Shown piece by piece: positions 1-10,744 of a stretch of 64,000 bases of DNA (position 1 is the first letter of the stretch; each line of letters begins with the position of its first letter). The notes beneath the pieces are model-generated. The model was not told the origin of the DNA, did no database searches, and saw nothing but the letters and a program-made list of their open reading frames with translations. Origin of the DNA: Heterodera schachtii (lineage: Eukaryota > Nematoda > Chromadorea > Rhabditida > Heteroderidae); the NCBI GenBank assembly GCA_023374025.1, contig SIJG01000050.1, positions 1 to 64,000 on the forward strand. Direction: 5' to 3'. A program made the position numbers and the translations under genes.

Positions 1-439
1 CCCCATCAAAATTAAGAGTCGTCGTCGAATGTGCCGTCACCTTCTAAAAGTAATCAAAGTCGTCGTAAGACGTGAACACGCACAAAACTCACACAATTCA
101 GCAACTGATGATTTTAGTCTGTTCAATGCCCCCTACGATTTATACGATTTAAAATCTTTTTAAATTCTTTCTGTTATTTTCTTCCCTAAAAGATCAGTAT
201 AAAATCCGTTTTTTTAAATTTCTTTACTAGGATGATTTTAAGCGCTAAACACGAATCTGACGTTTATTTGAGGCTATCACATATTTTACGCGAGTTACGT
301 GAAAATTTACATGTGAATTTTAAAATTTATTAAAAATTAGCTTTTTTTCGTTGATCCAAAAATGGTGGCATACACAAAAACTTCGACAATATTTTAGCCA
401 TTTTTTGACTCAGTTTCAAAAAAATAATATTAAATTTCA
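1..439. other. no gene recognised
   Basis: AT-rich sequence with no convincing reading frame, RNA gene or complete repeat. A short C/T homopolymer lies just to the right, near 541-560. Confidence 0.5.
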
Positions 440-800
440 ACAAGTCTTGGTTTTTGTCCAGAACTTTTTTGAAACTCAATGTAAATTTTTTTTAATTTAA
501 AGATAAATAAAGAATTCTTTTGGTAATACAGTCGATGGTACCCCCCCCCCCTTTTTTTTTTGAATTTTTTTGTTTTCAAAAGACATGGAAGCATGTTTCC
601 TAGGGTTTTCGGGGTCGCTGATCACGAATCCGGCATCTATTCAACCAATTTCGGACCCCGGACCTGAATTTAAACAAAAGTTCGAAAATTCAAAAAATAC
701 GCGAAATCAAATATCTTTTTTATCTTTAAAATTAAAAAAAAATTTACATTGAGTTTCAAAAAAGATCTAGCCAAAAAATTTTGACTCAAGACTTTGGCAA
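440..800. mobile_element. foldback (MITE-like) element
   Basis: The arm at about 441-515 (caagtcttgg..., gaaactcaatgtaaattt) recurs as its reverse complement at about 715-800 (aaatttacattgagtttc ... agactttgg). The loop holds a CTGATCACGAAT motif that also occurs in both arms of the 33.2-34.2 kb Mutator-like element, and in diverged form near 54.07-54.13 kb. This looks like a small non-autonomous DNA transposon. Exact ends and a target duplication could not be fixed. The 60-residue ORF inside it is not considered a gene. Confidence 0.55.
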
Positions 801-1089
801 ACAAATGGCGATTTATTATTAAGCTTTATATTATCTATAAAGTTGGCAAACAACTGAAATAAAAATTTAATTAAATAAATAAACTAAATTTTTTTTGAAA
901 TTTTTGCAGATTTAGGAAACGCCTATTGTGGCGGTTTTTAGGAAATGAGCTACCCTGGTGGAAAAAAGTCTTTGAACAAACATGAAATTATTGTATATTG
1001 GTTTATAATTCGAAATTAAATGAATCATTATGGGCAATTGTTTATGTATTTATTAGTCTAATATATCAGCTTCATATAAGCACCAAAAA

Positions 1090-1203
1090 ATGCCGAATCA
1101 AAAATACAATGAAGGTGATAGTGTCAACGAAATGAGAGATGGTCAAAATAATGGCGGAAAAAAGTCTTTGAACAAACTTAAAAAACTATTTCAAAAGGCT
1201 TGA
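1090..1203 (+). CDS. possible 37-residue small ORF
   Basis: ATG at 1090 opens 37 codons ending in TGA at 1201-1203. The N-terminal part is polar and acidic and the end is lysine-rich and amphipathic (GGKKSLNKLKKLFQKA). A 22-base stretch encoding GKKSLNK also occurs just upstream at 957-990. There is no family match that I recognise. It could be a small peptide gene, one exon of a larger gene, or chance. Confidence 0.25.
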   Translation: MPNQKYNEGDSVNEMRDGQNNGGKKSLNKLKKLFQKA

Positions 1204-2639
1204 AAAAAATCTGAAATTATTCATGCTAATATATCTTTTGATGCTGATCAAAAAATATTTTACACTATTTCCATCAGTGTAGCACCGTATGAAAAGACTG
1301 ATATTTTAATAATATACATTTAATGTATTTAAAGCACATTTCTTTGTTTTATTTCAGTGACGAAAAGTTTAGTGACGAAACGTTCGGCCATCTTTTTAAA
1401 TAGATTCTTTTTTAAATAAAAAATAATTCCAATTTAAAAGTATTAAATCAAGCCCAGAATATATTTATATGGCATTTGCATATTTTGGGGGTGTGCCTAG
1501 AAATTCGACAGAATATGTCAAGGTCAACCGGCCAAACCAGGGATAAAGGAGAGAAAATCATTTTAATATAGAAAATTTAATTTATAATTTATCTTTTATT
1601 GTTTTTTCTATCTTTTCAAAATTTGAGTCAAAATAAACAAAGTTATTTTAATTTCCTTAAAGATCATGCACAATCTTGTTAATTTGTCTTTTTCTCTTCC
1701 GACAAAAGCGTTAGCATAAAAGCGATCATTCAGTTTTATATTTCTTACTATGCACTGAATGGACAGTCAATGCCCCAATTCTCTTCTACCGTATGCCAAT
1801 GTGTTGGCCAGCGTCGCTTGGAGGTCAACGAAAGGCTAAAACAGTGGAAAAAAAGAGGAAAAGCCAAACCAATGAAAATACTTTGAAAATAAACATGAAA
1901 AAAGGAAAAACAAAATGCTGAAAAACAGACGCAAAACGAACTCCCCAGCAGGTGTTTTGAATTTTCGGAATTATGAATTGGAGATAACCAATCAAAAAAC
2001 CGAATCGGTTCCTGTTTTTGGATTTATTACGAATTGCGAATTCCATAATATGAAGGCATTTTGTCCAGGTTTGTTGAAGAAGTTTTCAATTGGGTTAAAA
2101 ATTTATAAGGAATTTTTTGGGGTGTGGCTGGCAGTGCCTAAGCGGGCCAACTGCGTCTGAGACAACTTAAAGAAATCATAATTTAAAACAGTTAAAAAAA
2201 TATATAGAAAAAATTGTCTTTTTTGCAGTTCGATGCTTTAACTTTTTATGGGTTTCTTAACCGCTTTGAAAGCTTACAAAATCTTCGAACACATATAACC
2301 ATTATATCCCATTTTAGATGTTTTTAAAAATTAAATTTAATGAATTTGAAGAATTTTCGCTAAAAGTTTATGTCTTATTTTTTAATAAATTAATTTACTA
2401 CGTTAGACCAATTACGCTAATCTGTTGATTTATGCCCCTATATAGTTTTCGTCCCCAGAAAAATCCCTATTTTGGGCTTTTAACCCTTAAAATAGGGACG
2501 TCCCTTACAAATTAATGAAAATGAAAAATTGCTCAAAAATCAGCATTAATTCATAAAACATTAAATAAACTTTTTTTCAATTGCATCAAGTTAATAAGTT
2601 GTTTAAATTTTAAACATTTTTAAATTATTTTCATAAAAA
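1204..2639. other. no gene recognised
   Basis: AT-rich. Short overlapping ORFs on both strands near 1825-2160 have no recognisable motif or splice context, so they are left out. Confidence 0.4.
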
Positions 2640-2905
2640 GTACGGTTTTTTTTGCCTCTATTTCGCCATTTTTCTTCCTAAAAATGTGATTTTTAGAAGC
2701 CTAACACCTGAATAGAAAATTGATTAAAAATATGTAAAGAAATTATTTATTTTTTATTTTTATGCAATTGATTTATTTTATGTATTGTTATTGCCATTAT
2801 TTTTTCCTCAGTAGGCGAACGAAACGACTGAGGAAAACGGATGATTCCGATTTGTTTTTTGCCAATTCGTTTTTACCCCGATTCGTTTTTTGTCTTTATA
2901 TTTAC
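2640..2905. repeat. direct repeat copy 1 (pair with 4760-5005)
   Basis: A block containing ctaaaaatgtgatttntagaagcc, then ...ttgatttattttatgta, then gtaggcgannacgaaacgac and gaggaaaac is repeated in the same orientation at 4760-5005. This is a diverged dispersed or duplicated element, not a gene. Confidence 0.65.
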
Positions 2906-2949
2906 TTTGGAAAGCAGTGAAAATTCGTTCACTGAAGATTTCAAGATCG

Positions 2950-3560
2950 CTGATTACTAGGACCTCCAAAATATAAAATCGCGAAATATGGCCATAAAAT
3001 ATGGACAAAAAACCGCAAAATATGGATATAAAATAGCAAAAATATGGATATAATTTTTCCAATTTGATGTGTAAATTTTTCAAAATTCTTAAATTCAAAA
3101 ATGTAAAGTAAAACTTTCATAAATGGTTAAAGATGGCATTAAAAATCATTTTAGAAGAAAAAACACACGATAAAGCTAAAATTTACTCATTTTAACCAAA
3201 AATTAACATGAATAGCAAATTTTTCGCTTTTTTGCTTATTTTTGAAATAAATTAACCATTTTTTGAGAAAATTTAAATTTATTCAGTATTTTCGAGAAAA
3301 TTTTGGTAAAAAATTATTTTTTGGAAAATTTTCTGGTCTTTAGGGGGTCAAAAAGGAAAATTTAGCTGATGGGGGCCGTTCTAATAGAGATTTTTTGAAA
3401 AAATGCCAAAATATGGACATAAAATATGGATAAGAATGCCAAAATATGGACATAAAATATGGATAAGAATGCCAAAATATGGACAAATATGGAAATATGG
3501 ACATAAATTTCGAAATATGGAAAAATATGGAAAAAATGGACATAGAAATCCATCTTAGAA
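2950..3560. repeat. reiterated AAAATATGGA(C/T) motif region
   Basis: The words aaaatatggac and aaaatatggat are reiterated many times. Around 3402-3480 there is a local tandem of about 33-36 bp (atgccaaaatatggacat...). Other hAT-like elements in the window also have interiors made of one reiterated short word, so this may be the inside of such an element. Its ends were not found. Confidence 0.45.
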
Positions 3561-4025
3561 GCTTCAAACCAAGCTAAAAACATGCTTTTCATGTGTTTCA
3601 GGACTCCCACAGTCCAGGGAAAAAAATATGTATTTCCATATTTTTGGATGCCCTACTGGTTACGATTTTGACATCCATTTTAACTAATTCCAAAATCCCT
3701 TTCCCAAATTTTAAAGTTTTGGTCCCCCGCAAAACCAAAAGGGGATATTTAAAATCCATGCTAAGTGTGTACAGGGGTTTTTAAAGTCGTTGTTTACGAT
3801 TATGACATCTATTTTAGTGAATTACGAATCCTTTTCCCAATCTAAAAAAAATAAAATTAATAAAATTCAGTTTTTCGACTTTTTTCGAATTTGGGTAAGG
3901 GATTAGTCAAATTTAATGTCAGATTCATGCTTAATGACCCCCCGAAAACCTCTATAAACCCAGAAAACCTTTTTTTTGTCTCTATTTATGCTACGTCCTT
4001 GTTGCAAAAAAATTCCCTGATGCTG

Positions 4026-4192
4026 AAAGGTATCGCCAAATCATTCCATTTCTTGAACAAAGATATGAATCACAATTTTACTCTAATATATTTGCTTTAT
4101 TATTTGTCATACTGTACCGAAGTGCTAACAAAAAATATGTTTTTTAATGAAAACTTTAGGTTTTACTGAATTACTAATGGGCAATTTTCTGT
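4026..4192. repeat. direct repeat copy A (pair with 5322-5482)
   Basis: About 165 bp running from tatcgccaaatcattccatt to gaattactaatgggcaat is repeated at 5322-5482 with roughly a tenth of positions changed. The second copy supplies the sequence around the putative ATG at 5473 of the coiled-coil gene. Confidence 0.7.
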
Positions 4193-4219
4193 TAACAGAT
4201 CTGAACAAATTTATCAAAA

Positions 4220-4515
4220 AAAATTTCGACTGCGTCTGTCGGCACCGCCGGACCACCCCCACCCTTATTCCTAAAGATTTTAGAAGCTTTTGATAAGCTA
4301 TTTCTAAGCGATTAAATAACTTATAAAAAAGTTGCAACAATAAAACCAAAAAAAGTCAGAATTTTTGCATATTTTAATTTATAACTTTTTTACATGTCGG
4401 TATATCATTGTGATTTTTGGAAAAGCTTGTTAAGAGCTTTCGAATGATACCAAGTTTGTTAGATTTGGTTAACAAAGAAAAAAGTTATGATGCTCTAAAC
4501 TTGGCTCATACGCAA
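4220..4515. repeat. ATAACTTTTTTC-family element, with a GC-rich dispersed motif at its left
   Basis: The right part (cgaatgataccaagtttg ... ggttaacaaagaaaaaagt) closely matches the right arm of the foldback element at 22.41-22.71 kb. At 4228-4252 lies a reverse copy of the GGTGCCGATAGGCGCC-type motif (gtcggcaccgccgg). Probably a degraded element. Confidence 0.5.
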
Positions 4516-4759
4516 CTGGCCCTTTCCGCCTAGTTTGGTGTTTTTGGCTACCCCTATTTTGCCTAATTTTGACCTACATATTTTTGGTGGTACATTTTTA
4601 AGGCAAAAAAAGAAAAAATACATCCTTAATCGTCTTAAAATTTCAAAAAAATCTCCTAAAATTTTGGTTACCCTACATTTACGCCTGTCTAAAATCGGGT
4701 TCAAGTTATGTGTGATAAGAGTAAGTTGTTTAAACAATTTTTATTTTATTTCCATAGAA

Positions 4760-5005
4760 AAATACAATTTTTATTAGCTTCTATTTCGGCATTTCTTTCT
4801 AAAAATGTGATTTATAGAAGCCTAACACCTGCTGATGAATGAAACGATCAAAAATAATGAAAATGTTTTTTCTTTTTTGAATGCATTGGTGTTTTATTTT
4901 TATGCCATTGATTTTATTTTATGTATTTGCCATTTTTTTTTTCTCCACCGTAGGCGATTACGAAACGACCGAGGAAAACACCGCCGAGTTGTTTTTTGTC
5001 TTTAT
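4760..5005. repeat. direct repeat copy 2 (pair with 2640-2905)
   Basis: Second copy of the block described at 2640-2905, ending in the same gaccgaggaaaac stretch. Confidence 0.65.
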
Positions 5006-5321
5006 ATTTGTGTTGCAATACAGACAGCGATCAGCCATGCACATAATACATTAAAAACAATTTAATTTAAAAATGAATATTTCTCAGTATTAGAAATATT
5101 TAAATTATTTGTTTACACAGAAATAGAACCAAAATTTTATCTTTTTTTGCTTTTTTCCGCTAAAAAATCGTTAATACAAATTTATTTATTTACCTATTTT
5201 TCCGTGATTTTTGTACCTACATATTTAATAGCTATTTTGAGCCATTTTTTTATATATAACTATTTAAATACCTATTTCGGGATTTTTCTAACCAAAATAT
5301 TTACAGCCCTCTAATTACAAA

Positions 5322-5482
5322 ACATCAAAAATATTGCCAAATCTTTCCATTTCTTGAAAAATAATATGAATCACAATTTTACTCTAATATATTTGCTTTA
5401 TTATTTGTCAACCGAAGTGCTAACAAATCATTACATTTTAATGCGAACTCTTTAGATTTTATTGAATTACTAATGGGCAATA
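5322..5482. repeat. direct repeat copy B (pair with 4026-4192)
   Basis: Second copy of the roughly 165-bp block. It ends at actaatgggcaat and overlaps the first codons of the coiled-coil gene model. Confidence 0.7.
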
Positions 5483-6903
5483 ACGCAATTCCACCACTAT
5501 TTCCCATGCCAATTCCACCACTAATGCACAAATTTTTTTGTATCCATACTCTTCATACCCTTCGCCGTGATTCCATGTGCCGTCGTTGTCCAAATCCATT
5601 CTGTCATCGCTGTTGTCGTTGTTGCCCCCATTCTCCAAATCACAATTGTTCCGGGGAGGAGTCGGAACGAATAAGACAACGCGAAGAGCGCGAGCGTCGG
5701 CAGAGAGAGGAGGAGGAAGCGGAACGCGAACGCCAGCAACGGGAAAGGGTAAGGGTAATAAGTGGCAACGCATTGAGTGAAAGGGTCGAACAGACTTTAC
5801 GGTCTGCTCAACAACAGTAGTCTGCCATTGAAAATCGGAATTTCTGTTCAATTAGAATCAAATAGAAAAGAATGGAAATGAGCTTCCCGCTAAAGAGGAT
5901 ACTTACGGCCCGGAAAAAAATTATTTAAATTTCTATTTTGGTTAAAATTATTCCATTACCATTGCGAAGAAACGCAAAAAAGAGGAAGAGGAACGCCAGC
6001 AGGAGGAACAGCGTCGTCAGGAGGAACAGCGTCGTCAGGAGGAACAGCGTCGTCAGGAGGAACAGCGTCGTCAGGAGGAAGAACAGCGTCGTCAGGAGGA
6101 ACAGCGTCGTCAGGAGGAACAGCGTCGTCAGGAGGAAGAACAGCGTCGTCTGGAAGAACAGCATCGTCAGGAGGAACAGCGTCGTCTGGAAGAACAGCGT
6201 CGTCTGGAAGAACAGCGTCGTCAGGAGGAACAGCGTCGTCAGGAGGAAGAACAGCGTCGTCAGGAAGAAGAACAGCGTCGTCAGGAAGAACAGCGTCGTC
6301 TGGAAGAACAGCGTCGTCAGCAGGAAGAACAGCGTCGTCAGCAGGAAGAACAGCGTCGTCAGCAGGAAGAACAGCGTCGGCAAGACGGTAAATCGCAGGG
6401 ACTCGTGCATTTCTGGTCCTATGTTTCAGTCCCGTTTTTGGGCCATTTTATCACGTCCTTCAATGCCAAAATAAATAAATAATTATTTTTAAAACTTGAA
6501 AGAATTCTTTATTACCTATTTTGCTTTTTATGGCTGCGGCCGAACGACGATTCGAAAGACGAAGCTCAAAACGCACGAAATTTCAAGCGTTTTAGTTTCA
6601 AATTCTAAAACAAACGTAATCAAAACATTTCAAGAAGAAGAACAAAAACGCCAAGAAGGAGAACGTGCGGAGCGCAGGCGGATGGAGCGCGCACAAGCAA
6701 AGGAACGCGCACAAGCGAAGGAACGCGCGCGCGTGGAACGTGCACTGCTTGAACAACGCGAAGCGGAACAATATGAGCAGGAACGAAAGACCAAAATTGC
6801 CGAGCGCGAACGACACACGAAAGAAGCGCAAAAAAGCCAAAACTATTTTCAGTCGGACATCAAGCAATCTGATCGTTGCTTCCAGCAAAAGAAGGTGCTG
6901 TAA
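5473..6903 (+). CDS. Glu/Arg/Gln-rich coiled-coil protein, three exons
   Basis: Proposed exons are 5473-5748, 5970-6387 and 6596-6903. Both junctions keep phase (donors AGG|gtaagg and GACG|gtaaat), giving 333 residues. Residues about 33-60 are Cys-rich (CRRCPNPFCHRCCRCCP), followed by a highly charged stretch. Exon 2 is almost wholly EEQRRQ-type repeats, and exon 3 continues as a charged helix (RAERRRMERAQAKERAQAKE). It should form a long coiled coil or single alpha-helix. No catalytic domain or family is recognised, so no function is assigned. The start is weak: ATG 5473 lies in a duplicated repeat, and Met codon 5575, just before the Cys cluster, is an alternative. A ubiquitin protease gene follows 1 kb downstream on the same strand. 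Confidence 0.6.
5991..6380 (+). repeat. in-frame minisatellite encoding EEQRRQ units
   Basis: Tandem 18-21 bp units of the form gaggaacagcgtcgtcag, some with an extra gaa or cag codon. In the coding frame they read EEQRRQ, EEEQRRQ, EEQRRL and QQEEQRR. All length changes are multiples of 3 bp, as expected for a repeat kept in a reading frame. The long ORFs in the other frames here are shadows. Confidence 0.9.
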
Positions 6904-7899
6904 TTTGCTACTTTCTCATAAAACAATCAGCTGACAGGGGAACCAATTCTCTACAGTAATTTGGCATAAAAAATACTGTAGATAGATATTATGAAAAAAA
7001 GCAGAAAAGAATTTTTCAAAATTTTCTTTCTTGAAGTTTTAAGGTTTTTTAAATTTTCCAATTTTTGCACCGGTTTTAGGTACTATTGTTTAGCCACTTT
7101 ATGAAAGGTCGCTGCAAAAAACAAAAAGTTCATAAAAAACAGGTATCGATTAATTTTTGACATTTTTGTTGCCCGGAAAGAAAAATGGTTTTGTTTTTCA
7201 TATTTTGTTTTTTAATATTTTTAACAAAAATAGCGCTTTGTTGCTCTTTTTTTTTAAATTGGGTAGGCAATAAACGGTAAAGTTCCTAAATTTATTAATC
7301 AAACAAAAACTGTATTGGGTCGATTCCAGAAACTGCCTTATTTTTTTAGAATTGGCAGCAACATTGACGATGATGAGAAAAAGGACGGCGATGAGGACGA
7401 TTAAAATGAGACTGTTGAGAATGATTTATTGAAATGATGAAAATATTTATTTTCTTTTGATACCGTATTTTTTGAATTAGAGCCCCCCCCCCCCTTTCAT
7501 TTAATTAAATTTCCTTTTGAGGCGTTTAAATAATGCCCCGAGGCGATCTAATTCAGTAAATGCGGTATTTTGTTCGGTATTTTTCCGAAAGAATTTCACA
7601 CCGTCATTTTACGGATTCTCAAAAAATTGCATTTTTTGCCAAATGTTTGCGAGAGTCTTGTTGCGCTCATCTATTTTTTAAAATAATTCTTATCCAATGC
7701 TTAAATTGAATTTGTGTTAAGCCAAATGTTAGCGTAATGCAAGAAACCGAACAGAAAGCGGACGGTCCGACGCAATTTCCGACCGCTGCTTCTAAGCCGG
7801 TAAATTGACAATAACAATAATGGAATATGTTCCTTAAAGTAGAAAAATCTTGAAAATAAATTTAATTTACTAAAGTACAAAAATCCATTCCAAATTAGC
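6904..7899. other. intergenic; one possible acidic terminal exon
   Basis: Mostly AT-rich. At 7351-7404, after a good acceptor (tttttttag), a short frame reads IGSNIDDDEKKDGDEDD and stops. It resembles the acidic start of the giant gene at about 10.75 kb (DKNDDDDEDQNE). Its phase does not fit the end of the coiled-coil gene. It may be an isolated exon relic. Confidence 0.3.
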
Positions 7900-10006
7900 A
7901 TGGAAATGGCGTCACGGAAAAAGAAGCCGAATTTGAAGGAACAAAGAAGACTGTCGGGCAAGGCTTTGAACGGTAATTATTAATGAACTGTTAATAACGA
8001 ATTATCTATAATTATAAGTGACAGTCTCCTAATTTCATCATTTGGACTGTTCTGAATAGAACGAAAACCTGATAACAAATTATACTTTTTAGCCTTATTA
8101 ACTTTTAAAATAATTTCATCAAAATTTAGCAACTTTCGACTGATAAAATTTTATATTTTTAATACAACTTTTTTTTGTAATGAATTTTGCTAAGATCGGA
8201 CGAGACGGAAGAGCCGACGATGCCGTCGCCATTTGTCCCATGCCGACAACCATTAGTCCATCTGTCTGTGATTGGCACTATTTTTAGTGTTAAACAATGC
8301 ATCACTTGTTCAACTCTTTTAGGACTTACAATGGCACCGGCAATCACTTCCTCAGTGCATACGCAAAGACTGAGCATAGAATTGGCATCGAATCGAGCTG
8401 CAGCTGGAAGAAAAAAGTGCATTTTTAGGGGGCATCTCGTGGAGAAAGTTTCTTTAACTATAAAATTTTAGACACTTGGTCGGACCGGTCTCTTCAACTT
8501 GGGCAACACGTGCTTTATGAATGCCATTCTTCAGCCGCTTTTCCATACGCCTGGCTTTTCTCAACTGTTTAGGGAAAAGAATGCTCAGCAATTCGTTAAT
8601 GGGCAAGTCGTGGCAATTAATTAAGAATTACAATAAAAATCATTTTGTTTTTTTCAGAAATTATGGAACGGAGGGGATCATTGCCGGATCATTCTCCGCT
8701 CTCATTGATCAGATTTGGTCCGGCAAATTCAACGCAATTTGGCCCAAAGTTTTCCTGGTGCTTTCTCTGTTTTGGTCAATCTATTTTATTGTATTACCAA
8801 TTTCCTATAAGGAATTCTTTGCTGAACATGTAAAAGCCGAATTGGCCAACGGACGGCAGCACGACGCACAGGAATTCCTACTTTATTTGCTGGACGCGCT
8901 TCACGAAGACACCAACAGAGTTGGACTGTTTTAGAAGAAACAGCGATTTTATGCTATTTTACCCCAATTTTCAGGTTGAAAATCGACAGCTGTTTGATCA
9001 AAATTACGATGGCATCGATTTTGGGGCCAATGCTTCCGATTTCTTTGAGAAGTCAAAACTGTTCTCTTCCTCGCCGGTCAACGATCTGTTCAGTGTGAGC
9101 CGATCACTCACTGATCACTCCGTCATTTTCATCTTTTTCAGCTCACTACCATTTCTGTGATCAAATGCATCACTTGCAATGCGTCTAGTGTTCGTTTTGA
9201 GTCCGTCAATCAATTAAGGTGGGTTTTATTCGCAAAAGAAAACCGAATGACCCTTTTGTGAATTTGAATTTAGCGTTGAGTTGCCGAACCAACCAAATTT
9301 TGACTGTCTGAAGCTCAAAGATTGTTTCGAGTCATATTTTTCCTCAGCAGTGAGCAGCTGACTTTTAGAATGATTCCTGATTATGCTAATTTATTTTCCT
9401 TTTTTGAATCTCGATGATAAATGGGATTGCCCAAAATGCAAAAGCAAACAGCCGGCGACTCGGAGCACAAAAATTTGGAAGATCCCCGAAATTTTGATCG
9501 TCCATTTGAAGAGATTTTCGCAGAATGATGGAAACTTTGTCAAAAATGAGGTCGCTTTCCGCCGGGCGTCGCATTTTGCGATTTAAAAATATTTGTAAAA
9601 TTTAGGTTCAAGTGACGTTCGATATGAATGAATTGGATTTGTCGCCCTATATTCACGAAATGTCTCCGCTTCCAAATTCGGCATTTACTCTTTATGCCAT
9701 GACGGTGACTGCTAAAAATGTCCTAATTACGCTAATTTTTTCAATTCCCTTAAGAATCACAATGGCAATTTGAACTTTGGCCATTACACATCGGCTGTGG
9801 TCAATCTGACAAGCACTGATCAGCAATGGCTAAGCTTTAACGATGACTCATGCATTCCGTGTGCCACCGCCCCGTCGCCCACAGTGAGAATTTCACCCCA
9901 TTCATTAGGGAATCATTTTGAAGATTTTGTTTACCTTTTTCAGAGCAAAAGCGCATATCTTCTGTACTACAAACTGACCAACTCAACTAACTCACAGGCC
10001 AAGTGA
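7900..10006 (+). CDS. ubiquitin-specific protease (USP, peptidase family C19)
   Basis: Deubiquitinase that cleaves ubiquitin from proteins. The Cys box [16 protein letters not shown] (catalytic Cys codon 8511-8513) is followed by [18 protein letters not shown] (8850-8905), the two halves of the USP zinc ribbon (CITC at about 9166, CPKC at about 9429), VHLKRF, and the His box NFGHYTS (His 9782-9784) with SFNDDS after it. Exons that keep phase: 8472-8602, 8658-8757, 8812-8919, 8975-9094, 9142-9218, 9274-9349, about 9410-9549, about 9606-9705, about 9755-9881, about 9943-10006. The junction 8602/8658 works only with a GC donor (GG|gcaagt). The start at 7900 ([17 protein letters not shown]) and exons between 8195 and 8420 are tentative, and no clear AG acceptor precedes the CPKC exon. 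The catalytic domain looks intact and compact. Confidence 0.88.
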
Positions 10007-10193
10007 TATTATCATTATTATTTATTAATTTATTATTATTATTATTTGTTATTATCCTTTAATATTATTATTATTTGTACCTGTGTTCTGTTCCCGATTC
10101 CATCCGATAGTTTCTTTAAAATTTCATTACCCATAGTTTTTTTAACCTTTTTTTAGTCGCCAGTAATAATTCAAGACAGCGCCTCCTAATGAT

Positions 10194-10621
10194 TAGGGAT
10201 GCAATTTATAGTTGCTAAAAATGCCAAAATAATTAATTTTTAGTTTCTAAAACCCAAAAGGTAACAAAATTAAACCAAATCAGTATTGAGATAAATAACT
10301 TTTAAAATCAAAAATTCTCTTCAAAAATAAAATAAAAATAAATTTGGAGATGAATTTGAAAATTTTGGGTTGATTCTTAGGGGGTATATTTTTCGTTTTT
10401 ATTGCATTTTTCATAACAAATTTTGGCAAAATGCCAAAATAGTTGAAAATAGTTTTTTTCAAAAATTTTCTAGTTTTTAGTTGCTAAAATAAAAAACTAG
10501 AAAATAGTTGCTAATAACTTTAAAAGTAGCTTAACAACAGCCGAAAAAAACATTTTTTCGTGCATTTCAGGCCACGGGGAGCTCAGAAAAAATAGTGAAA
10601 AAACTATAAATTGCATCCCTA
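10194..10621. mobile_element. hAT-like MITE (428 bp)
   Basis: The ends are inverted copies (TAGGGATGCAATTTATAGTT on the left, its complement on the right). It is flanked by an exact 8-bp duplication CTAATGAT at 10186-10193 and 10622-10629. The inside reiterates agttgctaaaa-type words. The 8-bp duplication and (T/C)AGGG end are typical of hAT transposons. It has no coding capacity, so it is non-autonomous. It lies between the USP gene and the SecA-like gene. Confidence 0.9.
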
Positions 10622-10744
10622 CTAATGATATTAAAACAAAAATTTTTCAAATAACCACTTATATAAAATGACAAAAATTTCCTTTAAAAATGTGAGGAAT
10701 TTAATTGAGTGAATCAAAAATTGCATTATTTCTTAAAATTGTAG

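Noticed and set aside
3340..3610. Two overlapping minus-strand ORFs rich in SIFWHSYPYFM
   Set aside because: Produced by the reiterated AAAATATGGAC word; low complexity.
5925..6474. Minus-strand ORF rich in TTLFFLLTTLF and + ORF rich in RRNSVV
   Set aside because: Alternative frames of the EEQRRQ minisatellite. The frame linked in phase to both flanking exons is the EEQRRQ one.
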